From AP-15 sp963732095 (GTDB lineage Bacteria > Pseudomonadota > Alphaproteobacteria > ATCC43930 > CGMCC-115725), in contig CAVSZA010000050.1 of assembly GCA_963732095.1 (NCBI GenBank), forward strand, positions 27,429 to 91,428: a stretch of DNA of 64,000 nt, read 5' to 3'. Under the pieces are notes generated by a model, which ran no database searches, was not told where the DNA came from, and saw nothing but the letters and a program-made list of their open reading frames with translations. Below are positions 1 through 8,262 of the stretch, one piece after another. A program made the position numbers and the translations under genes. How positions within the stretch are numbered: the first letter of the stretch is position 1; each line of letters begins with the position of its first letter.

Positions 1-358
1 CTCCAAGCGTGCGGCCGATGCTCCACCACGGGTCCAGTGCGGCAGCCGCGTCCTGATGCACGTAATGAATATCGTTGCGCTCAACCCGCGCGCGCTTTGG
101 CCGCGCGCCGCTGACAAGCCTGCCGTCGAGATGGATCTCCCCGCTGGTCTCGCGCTGCAGACCCAGGACGATGCGGCCGAGTGTCGTCTTGCCGCATCCC
201 GACTCCCCGACCAGACCGAGGATCTCGCCTTGCCGCACGGAGAAGCTCACCCCACCGACCGCGGGTACCGGGGCCACCGCTCTGCGCAGCCAGTGACGCC
301 GGCCGCCCAGCGATACGCGCAAGTCGCGCAATTCGAGGATGACCGGCGGCTCGCTCAT
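1..358 (-). CDS. Dipeptide/oligopeptide ABC transporter ATPase, DppF/OppF type (partial)
   Basis: This is the N-terminal 119 residues of a peptide/nickel-type ABC transporter ATPase that would energise uptake from the cytoplasmic face of the membrane; the rest lies beyond the left window edge. The ATG at 358 overlaps the TGA of the upstream DppD-like gene (ATGA), the usual coupling of dppD and dppF. Visible features are an A-loop region, Walker A GESGCGKTTL near residue 55 and a Q-loop-like HQD. The same reading frame is open upstream through a frameshift in the DppD gene, so the current sequence would read the two ATPases as one fused polypeptide. Family assignment is secure; substrate is unknown. 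Confidence 0.85.
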   Translation of the reverse strand, partial: MSEPPVILELRDLRVSLGGRRHWLRRAVAPVPAVGGVSFSVRQGEILGLVGESGCGKTTLGRIVLGLQRETSGEIHLDGRLVSGARPKRARVERNDIHYVHQDAAAALDPWWSIGRTLG

Positions 359-1282
359 GCGCCCACGGCTTCGGCTGGCTCGCAGTCGATCCGCCGTCCC
401 GTTCGGTCGTCGACGAGACGCGGGCGGCGCACTGCGCAGGCGGCGCGAGCCTTGCCGCAGCGCGGTGCAAAACGGCACCCCGGGTGGGGCATGAAACGGC
501 GACGGCACTGCGCCGGGGATGCCGGTAAACGCGGTCGCCCGGTCCGAGTGGCAAGCCAGCAGCGCCCTTCTATAGGGATGGCGAGGCCGGTCAACGACCG
601 CGACCGTCGGGCCACTCTCGACCGTCTTGCCCGCATAGATCACGCAGAGATCGTCGCAGAGTTGCGCCACCACGCCGAGATCATGCGTGACGAACAGCAT
701 CGAGAGGCCGAACTCACCGACGAGATCGCGCAACAGGTCGATGATCTGCTGCTGGGTCGTCACGTCGAGAGCGGTCGTCGGCTCATCGGCGATGACGAGC
801 GCCGGCGACGAGGCGAGAGCCGCGGCGATCACCAGGCGCTGCCTTTGACCGCCGGAAAACTGATGTGGGAACCGCTCCAATGCTGCTTCCGGGTCGGGCA
901 GCTGCACCCGTCGCAACAACTCGAGGATGCGCGTGCGATGGCGCCGATTGCGTTCACCGCGACGTACGCCATCGTCCGCCGCGTGCCAGCGCAAGATCTC
1001 CAAGAGCTGGGTCCCGACTTTGAACACCGGGTTTAAAGCCAGATAGGAATCCTGCGGGATGAAGCCGGTCCGGCTGCCGCGAATGCGGCAGTTGAGCTCT
1101 TGCTCGCTCAATCCAAGCAAATCCTCGCCATCGAAGCGGATGACTCCAGCCTCGACTTCGGCGCCCGGCGGGAGGATGCCGATGATGGCGCGGATAATGG
1201 TCGATTTCCCGCAACCGGATTCCCCTACGAGACCCAGTATACGACCGCGATCGACGGCGAAGTCGATGTGATCGAGCGCCAT
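355..1282 (-). pseudogene. Peptide ABC transporter ATPase DppD/OppD type, N-truncated and frameshifted
   Basis: The translation shows Walker A GESGCGKS, Q-loop FIPQDS, signature FSGGQRQR, Walker B LVIADEPTTALD and the switch FVTHD, all in order for a DppD ATPase. Two lesions are visible. The usual first ~20 residues (A-loop strand) are missing: homology starts at 1282, exactly where an IS1595-type transposase fragment begins on the other strand. In addition the conserved C-terminal oligopeptide motif (GCRFAPRC) is one frame away from the ATPase core, with the shift at a CCCCGGG run near 478-484. The canonical end stops at 355, overlapping the DppF start. Probably non-functional, unless the fused frame is used. 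Confidence 0.8.
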
Positions 1283-1953
1283 GTACCATCTCACTCAGAG
1301 CAAGGGCGGCATCTCCAGCATTGAGTTGGGTCGCCGGCTTGGCGTCACCCAGACCACCGCCTGGAAGATCAAGCACAAGCTCATGCAGGCGATGATGGAG
1401 CGGGACGCCACAAAGCGCCTGACGGGACGGATCGAAATCGACGACGCCTATCTCGGCGGGGAGCGCAACGGCGGCAAGCGGGGCCGCGGTTCGCCTGGCA
1501 AGACGCCGATCGTGGCGGCGGTCGAAACCACACCAGAGGGCAAGCCAATCCGCTTGAAGTTCCGCGTGAAGGGTTTCCGCCGTGCCGAAATCGCGACCTT
1601 GGCACAGCGCAATTTCCATCCCGCCAGCACCGTTGTCAGTGACGGCCTGCACTGCTTCACTGGGGTCGGCCGGCTGCGTCCACCAGCCGATGATCACTGG
1701 ACCCCGTCGCAAGGCTGCCCTGAACCCTGCCTTCAAGTGGGTCAACACCACCCTCGGCAACATCAAGAGCGCCATGACTGGCACTTACCGCACCATCCGC
1801 GACAAGCATGTGCCCCGCTACCTCGCCGAATTCGAGTACCGCTTCAACCACCGATAGGATCTCGCCGCCATGATGCCACGCCTCGGCTATGTCGCAGCCC
1901 GAACCCCGCCGATGCCATACCGCTTCCTCAAATTAGCTGAGGATCATGCGTAA
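1281..1953 (+). pseudogene. IS1595-family transposase remnant
   Basis: The residues match the ISXO2-like DDE domain of IS1595 transposases: a helix-turn-helix part ending KIKHKLMQAM, then IEIDDAYLGGE with the first acidic residues, VVSDG with the next, and a C-terminal stretch TTLGNIKSAMTGTYR. The N-terminal zinc-binding third is missing, the frame changes between about 1660 and 1700, and an in-frame TAG at 1855-1857 interrupts the RFNHR region before the natural end near 1953. No IS terminal repeat is seen at the left junction, so this is a rearrangement scar and not an intact insertion. Confidence 0.85.
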
Positions 1954-2405
1954 TCAGGTGGCTTTATCATGCTCCGAGGGCTCAGCGTTGTCCGAAGAAC
2001 GGGCCATATGGCTGGCACTGAAGCTGCTCGGTGAGGAGCGCCTGGCGGCCGGCCGATGATCTAGTCTAGGTATGGCTAAGGATCGAGCATGTATCCACCT
2101 TTGTTACCGATGTATTTAGAAAAACGTTCATAACAATTTTCCTAAATCGATGTGCTTCGCTTTTGGGTTCTTATGGATCTGCCCGATCGAGCGAATGGTG
2201 CTTCGGATATTGCGCACCCGCTCAGAGATTATTTTCGGTGATCACGAAGATCTGGTCCGGCTGCTCGTCGAGCAGAAGGTGATATTCGCGGAAATCGGAC
2301 CCCGACATGTGCCAGTGGAAAATTTTCGTCTTGAGATACAGTTGCAGGACCCAGGACCATCTCCGATCGGTCGATCGCTCGCCGCGTCAGGATCCGAATT
2401 GCCGC
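1954..2405. other. No supported gene
   Basis: This stretch is noticeably more AT-rich than its surroundings around 2090-2160. Short open frames exist but show no recognisable family, no convincing ribosome-binding site and no conserved motif. I see no terminator or RNA gene here. Confidence 0.5.
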
Positions 2406-2729
2406 GTGGCTCGGCCCATGGTTCGGCTCGGCTATTGCAAGGATGGCCGTGCGAGCGACACCTCGCAGCGAGGGCGCGAGCCTTTCGTCCCCATTAGTAT
2501 TAGTTGGGACGAGGCGCTCGACATCACCGCCGAGGCGCTGGTTGCGGCGCGCGATAGCGGCGGAAATCGTGCGATCTACGGCAGCTCATATGGCTGGGCG
2601 AGCGCGGGCCGCTTTCACCACGCCCAGAGCCAGATCCATCGTTTCCTTCAGAAATTCGGCGGTTATACAGATTCGGTCGACACCCATCCGTTCGCCGCGG
2701 CAGAGGTGCTGATCCCTCACATCATCGGC
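2406..2729 (+). pseudogene. Molybdopterin oxidoreductase (BisC/DMSO reductase-like) fragment
   Basis: About 108 residues match the N-terminal molybdopterin domain of biotin-sulfoxide/TMAO/DMSO reductases: VRLGY, GRASDTSQRGREPFVP, SWDEALDI, the IYGSSYGWASAGRFHHAQS block and FGGYTDSVDTHPFAAAEV. Upstream and downstream residues do not match, so roughly 15 percent of a ~750-residue enzyme survives. A 6-base duplication (attagt attagt) has inserted two residues before SWDEAL. It is a dead fragment; the enzyme itself would have been a molybdenum-dependent reductase, probably periplasmic or cytoplasmic. Confidence 0.8.
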
Positions 2730-3396
2730 ATGGACGCCTATGTCGGCCGCCATGCAATTGCCGACCACAGATCAGACGACTCTGCTCCGAGCGACTCGAA
2801 GTTTGTCTGAACTCACCGCTGGAGGGAAGTCGGATTCGAACTTGTATGGGGCTTTTCCTGTCAAGCGGTTGTTTGGGTTGTGCTGACAGTTTTTTGTTCG
2901 GAGCGGGAAAGGCCGTTTTTCGTCCCGTCGCCTGCAATCAGGTTCCCGGAGCGCGCGGAAAGGGTCGAGGGACCGAAATGCTAGCGGAGCTTGGCGGGTT
3001 GACGCCTTAGCGAGGCTTGTGTATCGCAGCGCCCCCGGCCTTCGCCGGGGCAGGCTTTGACGCCTGAGCACGCGCGGGGACGATGGGCAGGAGATGGGCC
3101 TTTCTTCGAAACTCCACGTCTGATGGGCCGGCTATACGTCTGCGTGATGATCGCAGGGGAGCTCGCCATTGGGCGCGGATCGCGCGCCGCAAACGTGTAT
3201 TCGGTAGGTTGGGACCTGACCATGATGCAGTCATGCGCATCGGCGGCGAAGCTCCGGGCGGCGGGCCCATTCTCTCGGTCGGCATCAGTGCCATGTTCGA
3301 ATACGGCTTCCCGCCACCTCGGATCGTCAACTCGGCAGTCCGCCGAAAAGCCAGCGCGAGCGCCGAGTAGGTAAGGGGTTCCTCTTCCCGGGGCCT
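2730..3396. other. No supported gene; contains one short palindromic element
   Basis: Overlapping open frames on both strands encode arginine- and proline-rich shadows without a recognisable family. One copy of the short palindromic element described below lies at 3034-3060. I could not identify any protein for the remainder. Confidence 0.45.
3034..3060 (-). repeat. Short palindromic element (solitary copy)
   Basis: On the minus strand this reads TCAAAGCCTGCCCC followed by GGCGAAGGCC and GGGGGC: a hairpin with a 4-nt loop flanked by the AGCCTG motif. It matches copies inside transposase genes at 18954, 20911, 21526, 21591, 21667 and 22103. Confidence 0.8.
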
Positions 3397-3600
3397 TCAG
3401 CCTGCCGGACGCAGGACGACGCCCTCCAATGTCTCGCCAGTGGTGACAGAGCGCCAGAGCGCAATGACCAGTTTGCGTGCCAGCGCGACGATCATCGTTT
3501 TGCGCGTGCCCATACGGCTATCGGCGGTGCGGGCGCGATACCACAGTGCCAGGGCGCTCTCCTTCTAAAACAGCAGAAAGCGCCAGGCGAGTTGGACCAT
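3397..3600 (-). pseudogene. IS110-family (IS1111 type) transposase, C-terminal fragment
   Basis: The minus-strand translation starts RGMVQLAWRFLLF and ends in the standard IS1111-type tail, with RTADSRMGTRKTMIVALARK and EGVVLRPAG. An in-frame TAG at 3565-3567 replaces the usual glutamine after RFLLF. The upstream part of the transposase is missing and a palindromic element abuts the break at about 3601. Dead remnant. Confidence 0.85.
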
Positions 3601-3604
3601 GCCG

Positions 3605-3623
3605 CGTGGGCCTTCAGCCCACG
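3605..3623. repeat. Palindromic hairpin element
   Basis: CGTGGGC-CTTCA-GCCCACG is a perfect 7-bp stem with a 5-nt loop, followed by GGCTTGAT. The same hairpin, followed by GACTTGATCCGGGGG, is inserted in frame in the IS110 transposase at 23161-23196. Here it sits at the break point of an IS1111 transposase fragment. Confidence 0.75.
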
Positions 3624-3706
3624 GGCTTGATGGGGTGGATGGCCCCCTCACGGCATCTATGTGCCAAAGTTGGGTTGTCGACAACGCCAACAGACGGGAG
3701 CCATCC

Positions 3707-3990
3707 ATGAACATGAAGCAGGTTACAACGATGGGGCTGGATCCGGCCAAAGCGGTGTTTCAGGTGCATGGAGTTGATGCATTGGGGGCAGTGACGCTGC
3801 GTCGCGCGGTGCGTCGGAGGCAGGTTCTGGCGTTCCTTGCCAAGCTGCCGCCCTGCCTGGTCGGGATGGAGGCGTGCGCGACGGCGCATTACTGGGCCCG
3901 GGAGATCGCCAAGCTGGGCCATGACGTGCGGCTGATCCCGCCGGCCTATGCGAAAGCCTATGTGCGGCGCAACAAGAACGATTTTGACTG
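3707..3990 (+). pseudogene. IS110-family (IS1111 type) transposase, N-terminal fragment
   Basis: It starts at ATG 3707 behind CGGGAG and encodes the DEDD-domain opening of IS1111-type transposases: TMGLDPAKAVFQVHG with the first catalytic aspartate, RRRQVLAFLAKLPPCLVGME, the CATAHYWAREI helix and LGHDVRLIPP. Homology stops after RRNKND at about 3985, just before the conserved DAADAEAI block. The rest of the gene is absent here. Interestingly the IS1111 remnant at 18692-19515 begins at that very block. Confidence 0.85.
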
Positions 3991-4345
3991 CGGATCGCTG
4001 ATCGATATTTTCGCCGACCGATACGCGTCGAGCACCAGTTCCCGTGCTTCGGCATCAACCGCTTCGCGATTGGGCAATTCTTGGCGATCGAGGCTCACGA
4101 GCAGCATCTCCCCTCGCACCGATGTTACAGGCTGTCCGCGAACGTCGAGATGCCGGTCGGGTTCCGGAGTTCCCGAGTGCGCGCGATGAGCGTCGCCGAA
4201 ACGGAATTTTTTGGCCAGATCAGGGAAGAGGGGGCCCCGATCGCTCGCCTGGCTTCTTTAGCTGCCTGACCGTAGATCATCGGCGGCGCCTCGGTTCCGC
4301 AAATCTTCCTGATCGAGCCGGCGGTGCAAACCTGATCGGAACGCG
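3991..4345. other. No supported gene
   Basis: Short open frames on both strands show no recognisable domain. The stretch lies between a truncated transposase and a decayed hypothetical gene and probably represents rearranged debris. Confidence 0.45.
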
Positions 4346-5314
4346 CTAGCGCTGTTCAAAGGCTTCCACCGTCGCCGCTGCGATGCGTCTCGCGAGCGGT
4401 ATGCCGTCAAGAAAGCTTTCGCCGGCCAGGTCGCGCGCGAAAAGGGCAAACTCGCTCCAGGTGTTGTCTCCTTCATGGCCCCCTCTTTCAGCGTTGCGGC
4501 CATCCAGGCGCAGCGTTCGGCCCAGAATGTCCGCCTAGCCGGAAGTAGCTGCGTCGAGACTGCCTCGATCCGTCGCTTGCGCGTTCTCAGAGGCCGCAAC
4601 AGGTGTTCGACCGCCCCGCCCGCCTCAAACCAGGTGGCGACCGTCTCGTACTTTTGTTCCCACTCGGCCGATGCCCGGTGCGCACTCTGTGCGGCTGCCG
4701 TACTCGTCCGCTCGGGCGGGAGCTCGGCCAGCAGCGTCTCAACCATCGCCAAGGGGGAAGTGCTTTCAGGGTGGAGCGGCCCCAGCCCGAGCGTTTCAGC
4801 GACCTGCAGCAACCCGAATGGCGGGGGAGGTCGCATGCAACATTGATCGCGAGGGCATCGGCGAGCCGCCGCTCGAGGAGGGCGATCGATACTTCGACGG
4901 CTTCGGCTGCCGCGACGATTGAGCGATCAAGGCATCTGTCTCAGCCTTCGTCATGCCCTCGCGCACCCAGGCATCGGCGACGCCAACCTACGTCTTTACC
5001 AGCAGGGATGCCAGAGCAAAGCGGCGCCCTCGCTTGATGAGCGCGAACAAGCTCTGCGCGCCGGCGCCATCGCACAGCGAAGCCAAGACGCTACGGATCT
5101 CCCAACGCGTGAGAGGAACAGGGAATGCCGTTTTCGGACGCAACGCACGGTCGGCGGTGTTGATCTTTGCCCGGCGCCTCTCCGAAAGCCAAGGGCGCAT
5201 GCGCACCAACCGATCCACCACCCTATTCGACACCAGCCCTGCGCGCCCCTCCTGCGTGATAGCGACCAGCGCCGCCGCGCTCACTGCTGGGTCGGGCGAC
5301 AGCGCGAAGCCCAA
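4346..5314 (-). pseudogene. Decayed hypothetical protein gene (about 340 residues)
   Basis: Reading the minus strand from about 5314 gives a continuous protein-like sequence: basic N-terminal part, RSVLASLCDGAGAQSLFALI, then an in-frame TAG at 4988-4990 inside LVKT-VGVADAWVREGMTK, an alanine-rich helix, a frame change near 4830, a long helical region containing ATWFEAGGAVEHLLRP, another frame change near 4465 and a final FALFARDLAGESFLDGIPLA ending at a TAG at 4346. The coherence across three lesions indicates one ancestral gene. I do not recognise the family. Confidence 0.5.
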
Positions 5315-5531
5315 AGCCCACCTTGACCGGTCTCTACGGCCGCTCGGCGCGCGGACCGATTTGCCCGTGCCGACGGAATCTGTCGCCCCGCGAGCAGCGA
5401 CCGGCTTCGCTTGGGACGCAGACCCGGGCCGTTTTGCACGGCCGATACCGTACGGGGGAGCGGCCCTTGCCGACTGACCACCGCTCGGCTGAGCTACCTG
5501 CGGTTGCTGGGGACGCTGTTCGCGTCAGGCG

Positions 5532-6491
5532 TCACTTTTTTGCCGGGGGGTCGGGTTCGTTGATCGGCCCCTCCGCGCCATGGGCCGCGTTCGAGTACAA
5601 GAACTGCACCGGCACGCGCCCGCCCCCCGTGCTGCTGAGAACCTCTTGGAACACCCGCTGCAAGTGCCCTAGTTGGCCGGCCATGGCAATCGGCTGATCC
5701 CCGATCTCGCCCTGCGCTCCCATCCAGCCAAGGACACCGTCATCTTTCCCGGTCGCAATCGCGTCCCTGACGTCGGCGTCGGTGCGGAACTCGTTGATCT
5801 CGTGATAAAGCGTGCCGACCACATCCTTCCAGGATGCGTCGAACGCGGGAATTCCATTCACCTGCCCGTCCGCCAGCGTCTGTGAAAAGACGTTTGCCGA
5901 ATAGTAGGCGGTCTGCGACCGACCATTGTGCTGGAAGTGCACCGAGCCGTGATAACCGCCAAGCCCGCCTAGCGAATTGTCTTGGTCGAGCTTGAGTACG
6001 GTTCCAGGAGGCAGCACGAGGTTGAATATCGTCGTGCCGAGATCGCTGTCGGAGACCTTACCTTGTTGTAGCAGCCGGGCGACCAATTGCTGCACGTCGG
6101 GCTCGCCGAGCTCAACTGGCTTGGCTTCCTCGAGCACGAGCAGCGGCCGCGGATCGCAGGTCAGATTGACGCCGCTGTCAAAGTACTGCTTGACGACATT
6201 GTTCAGCTTTCGATCCTGCATCGCGAGCGTGATCGCGGTATTGATCGAGTTTATGTCGGACACGAGCCACGATGCCTGACCGCCAAGAAAGATGTTCTGG
6301 AACACCATCTGTGGCACGGTTTTGCCACCGTGGAAGACGAGGTCGGCGGACGCGTCCGGTGGGATGCCGCCCGCGATCGCGTCCGGCTGCGCCCAGCCGC
6401 GTTGGGGATAGCGATAGTGTCGGGCCTCGACCAGTGAGCCTGGACGAGCCTGGATCCGCATCAATCGGGTAGCATTGGAAGATTGGACCAT
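5532..6491 (-). CDS. Hypothetical protein, possible zinc metallopeptidase-like
   Basis: A complete 319-residue reading frame with a near-ideal ribosome-binding site (AAGGAG seven bases before ATG 6491), which sets the start. The C-terminal half contains LYHEINEFRTDADVRDAI followed by GWMGAQGEIGD, an arrangement resembling HExxxE...GW...EIGD metal sites in EXORDIUM-like and related bacterial proteins. There is no clear signal peptide. The N-terminal half has no motif I can name. It is the first intact gene inside a region of fragments and is flanked by debris on both sides. The metallopeptidase idea rests only on the histidine/glutamate pattern. Confidence 0.6.
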   Translation of the reverse strand: MVQSSNATRLMRIQARPGSLVEARHYRYPQRGWAQPDAIAGGIPPDASADLVFHGGKTVPQMVFQNIFLGGQASWLVSDINSINTAITLAMQDRKLNNVVKQYFDSGVNLTCDPRPLLVLEEAKPVELGEPDVQQLVARLLQQGKVSDSDLGTTIFNLVLPPGTVLKLDQDNSLGGLGGYHGSVHFQHNGRSQTAYYSANVFSQTLADGQVNGIPAFDASWKDVVGTLYHEINEFRTDADVRDAIATGKDDGVLGWMGAQGEIGDQPIAMAGQLGHLQRVFQEVLSSTGGGRVPVQFLYSNAAHGAEGPINEPDPPAKK

Positions 6492-6623
6492 CTCTGATCT
6501 CCTTGTCGAACCATGTTGAGTATACGCCGCGGTGGCACGAGCCCAACGTGAGCTACCTCACACACTTCACGTCCGTCAAAAACGTAGAGGTTGGGACCAA
6601 CGGCCGAACTGGCAGACTTTCGC

Positions 6624-6905
6624 TTGAAATCTGATCTTTATGGCGGGATCGCCATCCTGCGGAGGGCTCGCGACCCCGCGGCCAAAAAGAAGCTGGCGGA
6701 GGCCGGCTACGGCGGCGAGCCGATTGTCGTCATAGCACCGACTGAACTCGCCGGCATCCGTGCGCTCAGTCTAATCGGCGCCGAGAAGCTGCGCCGTGCC
6801 GACCTTAACGTCGATTTGCAGGAGATGGAATTCGGCGCTGTCGTCAAGCGACGGACCAGCAGTTGCCGCCGGACAAGGGCGGCCGGAACGTTTTCTTCAC
6901 GATGA
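6624..6905 (+). pseudogene. Peptide-type ABC solute-binding protein, internal fragment
   Basis: The residues DPAAKKKLAEAGYGGEPIVV, then ALSLIGAEKLRRADLNVDL and EMEFGAVVKRRTS match the C-terminal lobe of family-5 extracellular solute-binding proteins. A frame change near 6862 brings in the expected continuation PPDKGGRNVFFTM. At about 6905 the sequence switches without a gap into an unrelated oxygenase. Both ends of the binding protein are lost. Confidence 0.75.
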
Positions 6906-7495
6906 TCGATCGTTCGATCCCGAACGTCCCCGAAATCCGTGCCGATATGATGGCGTATTTCGCGGTGCTCGGGGCCATGTGCGACCGCATGCTGCCGCCC
7001 TTTGCCGCGGCGCTCGGGCTGTGCGGCGACTTCTTTGCGCCGTTCTTTGCCGACGAGGCCCATGCCGTCGTCCGCTTTCTGCACTACCCGCCGCAGGAGA
7101 CCACCGAAGACAACACCTTTGGCCAGGCGCCGCACACCGACAACAGCTTTATGACCGCGCTGGCGCGCACCGATGTCCCCGGGCTCGCCGTGAGGCTGCC
7201 CTCGGGCGAATGGTTCGCCCCGCCGGTCATCCCCGGGACGTTTTTGATCAATCTCGGCAATATCATGCGACGGTGGTCGAACGATCGTTTTCTGTCGACG
7301 CCGCACGGCGTCCTCAACGAATCGCGGACAGACCGCTATTCGATCGCCTACTTTTACAGCCCCAATCCGAATGCGGTGATCGAGTGCGTTCCTAGCTGCG
7401 CCACAAGCGATGACCCGCCGCGCTACCCGCCTGCCGTCTATCGTGATTTGGTGCTCGAATTCTGCCGCGCGAATATTTTCATCAAAAGGGACATC
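6906..7495 (+). pseudogene. Isopenicillin-N-synthase-like 2-oxoglutarate/Fe(II) oxygenase, C-terminal part
   Basis: The translation has RMLPPFAAALGL, FLHYPP, APHTDNSFMTALARTDVPGL with the HxD iron ligands, IPGTFLINLGN, LSTPHGVLN with the distal histidine and RYSIAYFYSP with the 2-oxoglutarate-binding RxS. The catalytic half is thus nearly complete. The N-terminal ~120 residues are missing: the frame enters from a solute-binding-protein remnant at about 6905. Downstream the frame runs on into a cysteine-dioxygenase-like gene. A hybrid polypeptide starting in the upstream debris is conceivable, but loss of function is more likely. Confidence 0.75.
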
Positions 7496-7540
7496 GCTCC
7501 GCAGTTGCCGCGCAAGCAGCCGCGTACTCGAATGGAGGGG

Positions 7541-7875
7541 GCGTCTTTGTTCGCTGATGTGGGCGGTGATCGGCATCTACACGGGGCGCGAGGACAACAT
7601 CTTCTGGCGCCGCCTGCCGGGAGAGGATGGCGGCCGCATCGAAGCCGCCGGGGCAAAGTCGCTGGGGGGAACGGGACGTCGAGCCGCTCGGGCGCGACAT
7701 TATCCATACGGTAACCAACCCGCTGCCGCGATTGACGGGCGCCAGCCATGTCTATGGCGGGGATTTTTTTGCCGCTTCCCACAGCGAATGGGATCCGGAA
7801 ACTCTGCTCGAACAACCGTTCGACATGGAGAAGAACTTGCGATTGTTCCGACAGGCGAACGCCTGTCACGTTTAG
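7541..7875 (+). pseudogene. Cysteine-dioxygenase-like cupin, frameshifted fragment
   Basis: The sequence reads IGIYTGREDNIFWRRLPG, EAAGAKSLG, then after a frame change DVEPLGRDIIHTVTNPLPR, TGASHVYGGDFFA and SEWDPETL, as in the predicted metal-dependent cupins related to cysteine dioxygenase. One extra G in a six-G run near 7662 breaks the frame. The N-terminal part is absent. The gene ends at the TAG at 7873. Confidence 0.75.
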
Positions 7876-7918
7876 ATTTGAACAGGCTCCCGACGCCGCT
7901 CCGCTAAATCCAGCATGC

Positions 7919-8158
7919 TCACTGCACGCGGTGCAACCCGTAATCGGCGAGACAGCCCTCAATGGGGTCGCTCTTATTCGCGGCCTTTGCCCGGTCCTCG
8001 CAGGCGGCGACGACTGCCGCAAACTCGTTTTTCGAAGGCGGCTTTCCGTCCGCGGTTCGCCACTCGCGCAACTCGGAGGAAGCGTTCGCAGGCGTCACGG
8101 CATCCCCGGTCGCGCAAGCGATAAGGCCAAGGAACACGACGAGCGCCACCCCCCGCAT
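7919..8158 (-). CDS. Small putative lipoprotein
   Basis: A 79-residue product beginning MRGVALVVFLGLIACATG: a short hydrophobic signal with lipobox LIAC, giving a predicted acylated cysteine at about residue 15. The mature part is hydrophilic with two further cysteines (AACEDRAK and EGCLADYG), which could form a disulfide in the periplasm. ATG 8158 was chosen because it starts right at the signal; GGAG lies unusually close upstream, so a start a few codons earlier is possible. No named family is recognised. Confidence 0.6.
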   Translation of the reverse strand: MRGVALVVFLGLIACATGDAVTPANASSELREWRTADGKPPSKNEFAAVVAACEDRAKAANKSDPIEGCLADYGLHRVQ

Positions 8159-8262
8159 CTCCAACACCCCTAAATTATTCCACAAACTTTCCCCACCCGG
8201 ACTTTACTCCGGTGAGCCCGGGATCCGCTACTCTTTTTAGATTTAACGAAAGCCGGTCGGCC

